Assembly (NCBI GenBank): GCA_944990035.1
Contig: CALYLX010000034.1
Coordinates: forward strand, 62,001 to 126,000
Direction of reading: 5' to 3'
DNA length: 64,000 bases
From: Clitopilus passeckerianus
Lineage: Eukaryota > Basidiomycota > Agaricomycetes > Agaricales > Entolomataceae
Shown one piece after another: positions 12,247 to 23,907 of the stretch. The notes beneath the pieces are model-generated. The model was not told the DNA's origin. It ran no database searches and worked only from the letters and a program-made list of their open reading frames with translations. The position numbers and the translations under genes are program-made. Position 1 is the stretch's first letter. Each line of letters opens with the position of its first letter.

Positions 12247-13685
12247 GCAGCCTTTGGCTACCCGTACCTATACCTTTGAAATCTGAACGAAACATCGACT
12301 ATATGTGAGAGCCTAGAAATACAACAAGCGTCTTTGAGGGGCTATGGGAAGAAAGCATAGACACGGCGCTTAGAGAAAGGTCGGAGAGTGAGCTAAGAAT
12401 ATCAGTCACGAGATGATACGGGGCTTGTATCGTCTCTCCTTGAAAAGGCTACTGACATTGTGTCATCAATATACTCGGACAGGCTACACGGTAAAAGAAG
12501 AATATAGGTAAATACTACCGTCGGAACCGAGAGGTCATGCAAAGAAGACATGTGAGGTCGGTGAAGCGATGAATGTGGAGAATGCGTAGCAGCCATCCGA
12601 TGCCCAGCGAATGAAATGAGCCGGGAGACGACGAGAAGGCCACAACAGAATGCAAGCAAGGGCATAGGAGAATAGACAGGGGGAGGAGAGGGGAGTGATA
12701 ATAGCGTGCACAAGATAGGCGCTTCAAACGGCGATAAATCCGGATGGAGTGGTGGTGCGGTAGGAATCCGATGAGGATGCAGACTGAGACGATAGAAGAA
12801 GGGAATATCTGATAAACTGAGGCTGTATCCTGTTCCGCATCGATTGCTTTGTTATCCTAAACCACGCAGAGAGCTTTCCGCGGTGAACCAGCCTCTCTCC
12901 ATCCCATTCAAGCCCAGATCCCCGAGCCCCAACCCCACTCATCACCATCGCACTTCTCGCTGATTCCACTCGTCTCGTCAGAGACTGTTCTCTTGATGCC
13001 CCAGAGGTGGATGGGGGCGCAGTTTTGACCTTGTAATGTCGAGCCTTCGAAGGAGTTAACCTCGCGCTCAGTCTGGTGGATGAACGAAACGAAATGATAA
13101 TGAGGGAGAGATGGGCGAGACAGTAAAAGGGGCAGGCAGGTTGGAACGAGTAGAGTAGAAATAGATCTGGATGACGAGGGAGAAGGCAACAGCTATTAAA
13201 AGCGAACGGTACTCGCCGAGACAGAGTCCTGGCCCATCCAGCGTGGATCCCACTCCAATCTCCGTCGCGTCACCTAGGAGTGCGATCCTGTTTGCGGAGG
13301 AATGGTCGCAAGCGTGAGGATAGAGGATTTCAGGCAATAGTCACTGATAAAGATAGGAGAGGGAGGTGGCTCAGGTGGGGATAGTACAGTACGTTATGCG
13401 GATGAGGAATGGGATCGCTTGTGGCAATACCGTTGGTATAATGATGGGTCCGTGGATGATCAATGATTCGCACGTCGAGATTGAGATAGTGAAGAGAAAA
13501 GATGGGTTGTGTTGAGGCACAGGCACCTCGTGGGTTCACGGAACGGAATCAAAACACCAAGGAAGTGCCTGATCGATGATCATGCGGATGACGTGGGCGG
13601 CATCTATGTATAATTACCGTGAGATCCTCATAGGTGACCGACGCGTTACCAAACAAATGAAATGGCAAGCCTAACAAGTCCCAAC
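12247..13685. other. Gene-poor stretch, partly duplicated
   Basis: No supported gene. 13510-13690 resembles 9650-9770 (a CACCTCGTGGGTTCACGGAA-like block and an AAATGAAATGGCA block), so the RlpA-gene duplication unit starts upstream of the element at 13.7 kb. The minus-strand segment 12900-13340 has weak similarity to 17900-18160. Confidence 0.4.
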
Positions 13686-15038
13686 AGTGCGTGTAGACGC
13701 GTTGTAATGTAGCCAGCAATTAGTGGAAAAAGGTATTACAATATCTCCCGCGACTTTTGGGAATTATAGTGTGTATCCAACGAGTAGTTACATCGAATAA
13801 ATACTATAATTCCTACCCAGATGACTTAATTGGCAATTATTGTCCGAATGAAATCCTGCTGAGCCCCATTATAACTGCACTTGATCCCTTCCCGGCTACA
13901 TTATAATTTGAATATGTAACATCGTGGGCGGGGGCATTGACTCGGCAATCCGGTCCTACTACCCGAAAACTCAGAATTCACTAATTCTCCTACGCCTTAT
14001 TACGTGCTTCCAGCACGCTACATTTTGCTCCGAATCCGTACTATTACTAGTTAACCAGATCCTAAAGTAAGTTCGGAAGACGCGGCGAAATGTGCATGAT
14101 TGAACCCCCGCTTGATCGACGATGCCGAACGTAAGCCTATTGGCCGCACAGTGAGCGGCTGACTTCTGCCGATAGGCCAATCAATGAACAATCCTACTCC
14201 GACGAGCGCCGAGGTCCAGCAAGAATTCGGTTGTATTGTATTACTTCTCCAGCTGCAAATACCTAACGTAGACACATTATAGAGCACTAATAGAGTCATA
14301 TACTATACATACACCGTAAATCAGAGCCAGCCGCGGCCCAATCTACGATATTGAAAAGGTCAGACGAAGCTCGAAAGATCGGTAGGGTTTTCTATACATA
14401 CCGTGATCAAAGTCATGTTCAACGCTGAACTCCACCAACCAAGGGGAAGAATATATATCAACAGCCAAAAATAGAGACAGCAGTAATACTCATTGCCTTT
14501 TATCATTGCTTATCTCTACTCTCTGTCGTCACTGGCTTTCTGTAAGAAAGAACACGGTCTTTGTGTACCATGTAGTATCGAGCATTTGGAAAGAAAGGGT
14601 ATCTGCTCGCTATTTTTGCGCCGGCTAGAGCATAGACCAACCAATACAAGACCCCCCGAGAACTCTGTACTATTCTCCACCCAAAAGAGACAGCCTAGCT
14701 TGAGGAGCGAGGAGAAACAACAGGTAGAGAAAGTTGCAACAAGGGGGAATCGAACCCTCGCGTACCAAAAATGAGCAACCGTACTAAAACCACTAAGCCA
14801 AAGGGCCATTGTATGTATTACTTGACATAGCATTATCACTCCGTAATCGAACTAACCTGAATTATAATATAATACGGAAATCTTGCCATCTGCGTTATAA
14901 TGGGCGTCGTATCATTGATTGCGGGTGTAACAATCATATGTGTATTATAATACATTAAGTAAATCAGCTCAGGGGGGCCGTATTGTAATACCATTTTCCA
15001 CCAATTGCTGGATATATTACAAAACGGCTACACGGACT
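13686..15038. mobile_element. Non-autonomous element with about 53-58 bp terminal inverted repeats
   Basis: Positions 13691-13743 and the reverse complement of 14981-15033 match at about 46 of 53 bases; the core is CCAGCAATT-R-GTGGAAAA followed by GGTATTACAATA. The roughly 1.35 kb between is AT-rich and holds no transposase, so this is a MITE-like or gutted DNA transposon. It lies inside the duplicated upstream region of the second RlpA-like gene, which points to insertion after the duplication. A clean target-site duplication is not visible. Confidence 0.7.
14740..14808 (-). other. tRNA-like / SINE-like Pol III promoter remnant
   Basis: On the minus strand an A-box match TGGCTTAGTGG (14790-14800) is followed 33 nt later by a perfect B box GGTTCGATTCC (14746-14756). 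The acceptor and anticodon stems do not pair, so it is not a working tRNA. It is better read as a decayed tRNA or the tRNA-derived head of a SINE lying inside the inverted-repeat element. Confidence 0.4.
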
Positions 15039-15399
15039 CCTCCAAGTCCTTCCTCTTCATTGAATTCATACATGTCCCTGAAGGTCTTGGTCTATAAGTC
15101 CTCTCATCCACTGTTGCCCGAGCACAGCCCACTCCCAGTGGAACTCTCAAGTGATAAAGAATCACTCACCGCAACACTCACGTACAGACTCTGAGCTTCA
15201 GGCGATCTCCACGTGGTGTGTAGACGGCTTCCAAGCTTCTCTCTTCGGTGATACCCTCCACTCGATTTTTGCACCACAACTGAGGCAGGTAACATACATC
15301 CTCATGGTTGGAAGAACCGAGCCTCGAAAGATTCACTTCTGCAACCGTCGCCGCAGCATGGGGAGCTTTTTCATTGCCGACGTATGCCGGCCGCTGGGG

Positions 15400-15408
15400 T
15401 ATTTAAGC
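15400..15408 (+). promoter_or_regulatory. TATA-like element of the second RlpA-like gene
   Basis: TATTTAAGC, 74 nt before the ATG at 15474 and conserved with 9921-9929 in front of the paralogue. Confidence 0.5.
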
Positions 15409-15473
15409 TTGATTCTCCTCACCTTCAAACTTATCTCACCCAACCACTGCTCTACTAGCTGGAAGGACTGAGA

Positions 15474-16125
15474 ATGCTCCTCAGCACCGGATTCTTCGCC
15501 CTCGTGTTCTCCTCTCTCGCATCCGCTACCCCGGTTGGCGACGCCACGGTTGTAGCACGTGCAAGCGATGGAGTCAATGCTCAGGTCTTTAAGAACGCGA
15601 GCTGGACGTCTTACTCTGTTGGGATGTACGTCACGTTACCTTTCTCGGGAACTACAGCTGGCTTATAATATATACCAATATAGTGGTGCTTGTGGACGAG
15701 TCAACGTACCCTCTGACTTTGTAAATGCTTGTTCGAGCGGTTTGAATCAACAACTAACCACTTCTCACTAAAGGTCGTCGCTTTGAACGCAGCCGTGGGG
15801 GCTTCCAACCCGTTTGACCTGTTTGGAGGGAACTGACATCGTTTATAGCAATACGGAAAAGGCGAAAGGTGCTTTGAGAAGATCCAGATGACGTACGAAG
15901 GCAAGACTACAACGGCAACCATCGTTGACCAGGTATGTTTCATGGCCACAGCTTGCAAGATTTCGTCATAAGAAACCTTCCTCTCTTTATTTTCAGTGTC
16001 CCGGGTGCCCTACCAACGGGCTCGACCTTTCTCAGGGGATTTTTGCCTTCTTCACAACGCTTCCCTTTGGTTTCCGGATCTATGGCGACTGGAACTTCTT
16101 GGACGAGAAAGCCTCTGTCGTTTAG
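15474..16125 (+). CDS. Secreted RlpA-like double-psi beta-barrel protein B, 5 exons, 140 aa
   Basis: Paralogue of the gene at 10017 with the same five-exon layout: 15474-15625, 15684-15720, 15774-15794, 15849-15932 and 15997-16125. Signal peptide MLLSTGFFALVFSSLASA; conserved blocks GACGRVNVPSDFVVALN, CFEKIQMTYEGK and IVDQCPGCPTNGLDLS. Compared with copy A, one extra T near the 3' end (GTTTAGG against GTTAGG) creates the stop at 16123-16125 and removes 13 C-terminal residues. The lost sequence is still visible downstream to about 16185. The core fold should be unaffected. Confidence 0.85.
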
Positions 16126-18494
16126 GAAAGCTATTGCTGGAAATCCTGCTTCTCCAATGGACATTGTTGAGATTGAGACGCTGTAGAAGTTGTCCCTGCC
16201 TTGGAACGTGGCGGCACAGAATAGATCTCCGGAGAGCAATATATCTAGACATTGCATGCATTTCACTTGTTGGTTCCTATCGTTTGAATGATGTTATCAC
16301 AGTGAACCGTGTCTACGAGTAGCTGGAAGAAACGCGCAGTCCTATGGGAATCCTTTGATCTATCATAGGCCTGCTGATCCCGTATCGTAAGTATATCGTG
16401 CGAAATCGGGGTTCAAGAGATGCCAGATATGGCCGGAGGCGCGAATTCAGCAGGCTGGCATTTTGGTGGTTCATTGAAGCCCATATGGATGGAGTTCATC
16501 GAGTTAACTTGATATAAACGGATAGCTCGATCTCATGGAAAGTGTTACGCTATACCGCACGGAGTGGGTCGACAATAGAGCAAAGGGACGAGGAGAAGAG
16601 GGACATATCTTGGACCCACAGAGGAAGGCGAGCGAATTATCGACTAGCTCAAAGTCATTCACTCATCAAATCCTTCCATAAGATAACTTAGTATGGAAAT
16701 CTCCCCATTTCAAACAACCGAAACTGTACACACTACAGTCATTCGCGTGGGGCTAATACATGAGTGAATTGAATGAATCGTTCCCATACGAGCTGTACAG
16801 TAGGATGGCAACCAGATACACGATGATGTTCCAAGAAGGAGAGATTTACCTCTGTGTTTCACGCTACGTAACGATTTCCGTAGAGTAGACACCCGCTTCT
16901 CTGAACCTCAAGCCAAATCCGATTTCTCAGCTGAGAACTATACAAGCAAAAGCGGTGAACCTCGCTCAAAAAAACGTCGTTGATCTCACAACAGAGCAAG
17001 AACCATGCATACTAGGGGAGGCATGCATAGTACTCGTACCGAAGCCTGCGATGTGCGGACAGACCCTTCTAGAGAGGTAGGCGTGGCTGTACTCAAGGTA
17101 GCGTCGTGTAGTAACGAGAGCAGAAGGACCCAAGGAGTTAGATGTAGAGCTTATCAGGCGTAGAGCAATCAAACGTATGAGAGAAGGCAAGAAAGACTCC
17201 ACAGGTATCTTGTCCGTCGGATTCGATGAAAGCAGGGTGGAAGGGACGGAAAAGAGGCGGCGACGCGATACGCTAGAAATCGGATGAAGAATAATCATCA
17301 ATACCAGGACAAGGGTCGACTGAGAATTCGTACTCGGCAGAAAGGCCTAGTCCAAGTGTTCAAGGCGAAGGTACATAGGTACAAGGTAGAAGATATGCAA
17401 GATGAACATGCATCCGACAATGGAAGGCAACGGCAAGTCGTGAAGACCAGGAAGTCCCCACAAGAGTAGTTGGTGAAGCAGGAAGCAGGAGAAGGGAAAT
17501 GAGACGGGCGGGAGAAATTGGGAAGTGCAGAAGAGCGGACAGCGGAACGGTGAGCCAGACCCGTACGTAATGAGGTGATGAGACGTTAGGAATGAGACGG
17601 CATGTGAGTAGAATCTTGAAGACGATTGAAGGAGGGAAAATGGACAACCGAGAGAGGACTCACTATGCCACTCATAAATCCTGTTCGCTCGCTTCGGTAT
17701 CCTGGTTCGTTGGGCCTCAATGCGAACGAGGCCATGACGGATGGAGGGCTGGGAAGAAGTTAGTATTAGGACGTTAATGTCGGGGAGAGAAAATGACAGC
17801 TGAGTGATATTCAAGAACCCGATGCCCCGTCGCCGATAGACTTTCTTGACCCCAGCCGTCGCTAATACTATGGCATAGTCCCCGAGAGTGAATCCTTCCT
17901 CCAAGAAGTTGAAAGGTAAACATTGAATAGCGAGTTTATTGGGGACGTAAGTAAGCCTCGTACTCGTTAGGTAGATAAGCAGGACGAGGGAAGAACGAGC
18001 AGGTTGGAAGGTGTGGATGTGGACATGGATGGAAACGGAGAAGGGAGCAGTGATCGTTGATAAATTGTACTCACCGGGGCGATATCTGCCTTCCCTACAG
18101 ATTCTTCGTCTGCATAACATACATCCCATTCAAGTTCCAGGGATATTGACTCCTGCCTGCAAAAGACAGGAGAGGCGGCAAGTGATATGGTTTCACACAT
18201 ATACTGGTCGATGGGGGCAGAGAAGGGAGGCAGGAAAACGAGAGGAGGCAACACACTGTCATTCATATGAGATAAGAGAGACCTAATTCGTAGATAGAGA
18301 TTCTCGGTGTACAACGAACAGAAAGATCCCGAATGACGCGTCAGGCACACAACCTTCCGCCACGCGACCAAACAGCGGCAAACGTATCCTGTTCTTCCGA
18401 CGACCATGGACCCAACGTGAACCTGTTCAGAATGCACTGAAGTCCTTTATGTAACCCAAGGATCGAACCATACTATGGCTTTACTCACAAACCC
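16126..18494. other. Gene-poor stretch
   Basis: The first 200 bases are the duplicated 3' flank of the RlpA-like gene. Beyond that no supported gene. The 260-codon minus-strand frame at 17347-18129 has no recognisable domain and a skewed, Ser/Leu-rich composition. 17900-18160 shares weak similarity with 12900-13340. Confidence 0.4.
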
Positions 18495-19541
18495 ATGCCT
18501 CCTCCTCGTTCCTCGCCCTCAGCTATACGACGACCTCGATCTTCGTTGCGCCGGATCAACGCCAAAACCTTGATCAACGCACTTCTCGCTCTCAATGATG
18601 CGTTGTTAAAAGAGCAGGAAGAATTTCAGTTGGCGATAGCTCTGAGCTTAAGCATTACCCCTGAAGACGGCGGAGAAGGCTCGGACCTGAGTTCAACCAT
18701 GACCTCTGAGTCAAGTTCAAACATCCTTCCGCTCGATCCATTGCCAACCGGGCTTACGTCTACCCGGCAGCAGCCACGGAGTGCAGAATTATCAGTCTAT
18801 GGGGGAGAATTCATATCTGCCGGACGGGATATAAATATATGCAAGTATTAGATACTCAGTTTCTCGTCTTCAATAAACCGGACTCTAAATCTCTCAAAAG
18901 ACATCACCACCGCACGCAATCCTCGTCCCACACAACGCTCGAGTTGTCACGACGACTATGGGCGAGAAATGGCCCTACCCGCTTGGTGGTCCCTTGTAAC
19001 CCTGCCGCCCTTATCATCCCCTCAGACCGCTGAACGGTACAATAGCTCTTCTCAATTTGAGTCTCTGCCGCCATCCCGTCCATCCGAGTCTGGGTCACCA
19101 TCATCATCATGGAACCAACCCCGTCTCTCGTCCGACCGTACCAGGTACTCAGCCAACCTCAATCCCCAAACACCCCGGGAGCTGTCACGTTTGCCTATCA
19201 GCTGGTCTACCCCAAATCAAATCCGATCTCCCAGATTCCAAGTCGATTCTTGGTACCGCCCACTGCCGTTAGGCCCTCCCCCAGCGAGATTCCACTCAGG
19301 TACTGCGTCGACTCTGAATCATTCCAACAGCAACTTCAGCTTCGATGTTGTGCCTCCACCACCTGTATTTTTCTCTCTTCCGTTTGAGTATACGAGCCAG
19401 TCTTCATCTTTGCGCCTAGGTCCGAGGTCATCTGGGGCGGCTTTGCAATTGGTGTCGAGGGCACCACACAATCATGGCGATCCGGGGCTCATATTGAGAG
19501 AAGTACTTCGCTTGCTCAGGCTGAGGGGGTCGGAAAGGTGA
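18495..19541 (+). CDS. UIM protein carrying the GGxF motif, 2 exons, 328 aa
   Basis: Exon 1 is 18495-18840 and exon 2 is 18901-19541, joined across a 60-nt GC-AG intron (donor GCAAGT); frame is kept to the TGA at 19539-19541. Residues about 40-58 read KEQEEFQLAIALSLSITPE, a good match to the ubiquitin-interacting motif (acidic patch, Ala, Ser). Near residue 103 is the shared motif VYGGEFISAGRDINIYIT, whose last residues are created by splicing exactly as in the genes at 30.2 and 31.3 kb. The rest is Ser/Pro-rich and looks disordered. No membrane segment. I infer a cytosolic ubiquitin-binding partner in the motif network; the function is not shown. Confidence 0.7.
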
Positions 19542-20039
19542 TTCATATCTGGTCGGAATGTATTTCTAGGTGTTGTATCACCGTGGTATTCGCGAGAGAA
19601 TTATGAGAATATCGATATCGACTCTGAGTGGGTGAACTCTCTTTCTCATTCTCCTACTCAGAGTAGGAGCCACCGTATCTAGATACTGGGGGCTCGCATG
19701 ATATCTGACCTGAGCGTGGTTTCAATAAACTTTTCAATCGCTCAATTGCCATGCATGGTAGGCCCAAGGTTGGGGAGGCGCCCATCGAGCGCTCCAATCA
19801 ATGGGCTGTGCGTTCGATTGCAAAGCTTTTGGAAAACAGAGCCAAATAAACTCGCCAATTCGGATCTTCGGATTTCACCAACACTCCAACTTCAAGCAAC
19901 AGGATCATGATGACAGCAACCATTGGTCTATTCATTTCTCGCACCAATCGTTCATACATTTGCGCCTGGACATGATGATTCTATGCCTATCGAGAGCTAG
20001 GATGTCAATGTAATGGTTCGTTTTGTATGGTATTATCAC

Positions 20040-21420
20040 GAATAACCGATCGGCGCACTCTCCCTCCTTCCACAAACTCGCTCTTTTCTCACCGGAACGC
20101 GCTAAATCATCTGAAGCGAGGCGTTTGGAGCGAATGGTGACTGAGAGTCTTGCTGTTGGTCATCGACGTGGGGTGGATACAGTACGTCCATTCCAATTTC
20201 CTGGCTTGCCTCTCGCGACTGGATCGATGGACTTGCCAGCTAGATAACCTGTTGAAGGCTAACTTGAGGCGCCCTGTTCGGAGAGGTGGACCGACGTTAA
20301 ATCACCAAGACTGCCTCTGATTCCGTCGCTATCCTCAATAAGGTGTGTTCCCATTTCGCCGATTCCGTGCAACTCTCATCTCCTTCAGAGTTCGACTGCT
20401 CTTCCACTGTTACAAGCCAGCGAAGCATGGTTGGCCGCGTCATCAACGCCCTCTCTACCGTCAAAGCCTTCAACGAGAGCTGCACGATCGCGAGGGCTAG
20501 GCTGAGGAATTACGCTGTGCTGGCGCTTGGTGCGTGTCCTCGGCTTGATCTTGACGACAAGTACCGAGGGACTTCTCTACAGGTGAAGCAACGTCCGTGA
20601 TTTCTCGCCGCCTGATATTCGAGGACCTGGAGACCTGGAGAAGGAAACGCCGACCCCTCTCCAATTGAGGCTAGCGAATTCGTCTACGTCATGAAGAACG
20701 GAAGTCATGAAGCTACGGTTCTATGCAATCTCGGGTAGGAGACGATTTCTCCCGTCTCCCTCACGTCAACCTACAATTTCTGCGTCGTCCAAGATTATGG
20801 AGAATTCGGGAAGATGCGGACGGCCGGCTCGGTTTTGAACGTTTCCTTCCTACTAGGGAGCTCAGGCTCATCGCCGTCACCTAGGACATCGAAGACCTCG
20901 CCCAGGAGCAGACGAGGAGGAACGGCTTCATCAACCGTCTTCACCAACATCAGACACTCCTTCGCTCTCTCACTTTCGGCAATTGGATGCTGGTGGCGTT
21001 GCCCCTCATCCTCCATATCGATATGCCTCCCACCCCCTTGTCTATCCTTATCCTCCAGTGGACGAACATGCTGGACTCACCTGTGGGCGTCAATTACAAC
21101 CCCTGGGGATTGCCCATGCTCTTGCTTGTCCTCCGGACATTCTCATCCTTGACGAATATACTGGCGCCCTCGATACCGAAAACCAGAAGCTCGCGGTGGC
21201 GGCTATTAGCCAGGTTATACTAACCGGCAGTCAAGGGAGAGCTACGATTATGGTGACGCACAAGTTGCAGATCATTCAGATGTGTGACGAATCATTGTTC
21301 TCGACGACAGCGAAGTCAAGAAGCAAGAGTCTATCACGAACTTGAACTCGCATCAAGGAAAGGCATTTTCGCACAGGGTGGAGAGTACATTAGCGACAAA
21401 CTCTGAAAATTTCTGTACTC
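20040..21420 (+). pseudogene. Decayed ABC transporter (Ste6/MDR-like)
   Basis: Pieces of a full-length ABC exporter in order but in several frames. A transmembrane-domain block SMVGRVINALSTVKAFNESC lies near 20430. A nucleotide-binding-domain end near 21130-21290 has GIAHALACPPDILILDEYTG (Walker B ILILDE), a D-loop ALD, and the H-loop VTHK. After a frameshift at about 21288 the expected tail IIVLDDSEVKKQ follows. The Walker A and signature regions are not recognisable. Multiple frameshifts and gaps make this a relic. Confidence 0.75.
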
Positions 21421-22986
21421 GTTATCCCATGTTCTTCATATCATCCTCATCTTTGGTTAATTTCAATTTTCGGTAGCATTGATTTTATGTCAGCGAAATT
21501 TGGGTGGAAGTCAAGGAGAAATGAATAAATGCGAATCCAGGCGAGCCAAATCCGGCAAAGGACGGGGCGCTCTGTTCTAACTTCTATGACGAGAAGACGT
21601 TATCCTTCTCCTTCTATCTCCTTGTATCACTTGCCACGTTACTGCCGCCACAGAAGATATTGACAGGTGGAGTGATGAGAAGGCGATGATCATCCCGGAA
21701 TGCGTGAACGTGGTGTCAATGGTGGTAGGACCTTCCCTCCTTTCGAGTTGAGGAAAATTCCTGAAATCTGAGTGGCACTCGTTGACCATAAGCATCGAAT
21801 GGAGATGGTGAAGGATGTAAACAGGCCAAGATTTTCTTTGCATGTTTCGGCAACCCTTGAACGGAGCTACGTTACCGTCCTTCATGCAGGATGGGATATC
21901 CTGCCATCTTTCAATGTCAAACGTACGCCCGCTCTATATGCTACCCCAATTAATTCTGCTCCGGCAACTGGCGCGGTACAATGGAAGGATGTCAGCAAAG
22001 AGCATGGTGTATGACAGAAAGCCATTTGCAGCGAGTAGACCTACACCCGTTGAGGGAGAGTAGAGTACATTCCAAGCCTACCGCTTCCATTCAAAATCAA
22101 GAAGGATGAGAGCCGAATTTCTTAACTTCGATTCACTCCATACAATCCTCTCATAGTACCACGGTATCTCCGACTTCCGTGGAAGAAAGAGACAGACCCG
22201 AGAAAATAAGGATATAACTGGTTAGTCGAGGAACGCCTAAACATGACATTGTATGTCGAAGAAGCCTCAAGTTTCGCCAAGGATCGAGGGTGATCTCAGC
22301 GCGTTTAGGCACGGGTATCATTGTCATAATCAAAATACAGAATTGAGGTGCGGCCAATCGGATGAGACGCGGAAAAATGGGGATACCGACACAGCGCCTC
22401 GAATTTGATTGGCCGCCTTGTCGCCTTTTCCCGTCATTCACTTTTTACCCCCGCTCATATTTCACCAACGCCTGGGATGTCGTCAAATTGAGGGGAGGAC
22501 TTCTCTCGACCCTCCTGTTAGCTCACAAAGAATGGTCTTACAATGGTCTTATCACAGCAGTGAGTTGGACAAGTACACACAACCCTTGCCGGACTGAGCT
22601 GTCAAAATTTCGCGAACACGCAGGTGAGCTCGGCGTTCATCATGTTTTCTCCCACATTCTGTCCTGGTCGACGGCTCGGCATAAGGGCACGGACTCATCG
22701 GCGATTCATCAAAATCAAAATCAATGAGGCGTAGACAGCCTGCCATTTGACTCCGGTTTGTTCTGCTGAGAACTTCAGCCCTTACTACTATGCTTCGCCA
22801 GCTTGGACTTCTATTCATTCATTCATTTTTTGCTCCACAACGTCAGGAACCAGCTCGTCTTACTCTTGACTGGCCGCACAATCTGCGTGTGGTTGGCCAA
22901 GTCTTGGGGCGAGGACATGGCTTAATCGAGAACGTTGAGCTCATTCATGTACGAGATCTGCTTGAGAGAGGCGAGGGGTAAAAACG
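21421..22986. other. Intergenic region upstream of the secreted protein gene
   Basis: No supported gene; only short overlapping frames. Confidence 0.5.
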
Positions 22987-22994
22987 TATAAAAG
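22987..22994 (+). promoter_or_regulatory. TATA box
   Basis: TATAAAAG lies 84 nt before the ATG at 23071 and in front of a pyrimidine-rich leader, the usual arrangement for a strongly expressed fungal secreted-protein gene. Confidence 0.6.
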
Positions 22995-23070
22995 CTACTG
23001 TGTTTCTTCCAATAATCTCCATCGACATCTAGTCGCTTCTGAGCTTTTTAAACAGTCTCAAACTTATAAG

Positions 23071-23907
23071 ATGCCTTCTCTCAAGTCTCTCTTCGTTCTC
23101 GGCGTTGCTGCCCTCTCCGTCTTTGCACTCCCCGCTACCGGCTCTGACAATGCCCTTGTTGCTCGCAGCGAGGCTGTCGCCGCCCGCGCCATCCCCGTTG
23201 TTGCTGAGGAGATCGCTGTTATGAAGCGTGAGCCTGAGCTCCTCCCTCGTGGCAAGTCTGTCTCCGACATCTTGCACACCTGCAATGATGGCTTGAACGG
23301 CATCAAGTCCCACCTTCGTGAGTATACAATTGTTCAATTTACCCTATTCCAACTCACAATTCCTTTCAGTTGATGTCACCGTTGGCGCCACTGTCAAGGT
23401 CGACGTCGCCATCCTCGTCGACATTGTCCTCCAGATCAAGGTTATCCTCAACGCCTGCCTGGCCGATCTCAAGATCGCTGTCAAGGGTGGCCTCGGTATC
23501 CTCATCGGTCTCCAAATCACTCTCCTGCTCAACATCTGTGTCTCTATCATCGTCGTATGTTGGATCATTTTAAGACACCATCCCCCCACTAAGCACATTT
23601 ATTCTTCCAGGTCCTCACTGCCTGCCTTAAGATCTGTATTAATGCCTGTGTCTCTGTTGACCTCCACCTCGTTCTCGCTGTTATCGTTGACATTGAGTGA
23701 GTCTACTATGTCTTTTCCTTCGGAAATTGTTCTGACAAATTCCCCTCCAGTATTGCTATCACTGCCATCCTCAGCGTCCTCTCCGGCGTTCTCCTCGGGC
23801 TGGTCGGCCTCCTTCTTGGCCTCCTCAACGCTGTTGTTGGCCTCGTTGCTGACATCAAGCTCGTCGGCCTCGTCAAGCTCTGTGTCTTCCTCGGAATCTC
23901 TCTCTAG
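23071..23907 (+). CDS. Small secreted hydrophobic protein, 4 exons, 224 aa
   Basis: Exons 23071-23317, 23370-23554, 23611-23696 and 23751-23907; three GT-AG introns of 52-56 nt, phases agree. A signal peptide (MPSLKSLFVLGVAALSVFAL) is followed by a stretch with several Arg/Lys sites (LVAR, MKREPELLPR) that could be processed. The mature part is a run of very hydrophobic, Val/Leu/Ile-rich helices punctuated by Cys, Asp and Lys (for example LIGLQITLLLNICVSIIVVL and VLLGLVGLLLGLLNAVVGLV). The codon choice is strongly C-ending, unlike the neighbours, which suggests high expression. Similar hydrophobic secreted proteins are known as uncharacterised families in mushrooms; function unknown. Confidence 0.85.

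Noticed and set aside
17347..18129. 260-codon minus-strand open frame
   Set aside because: Ser/Leu-rich composition, no domain, no support from splice structure.
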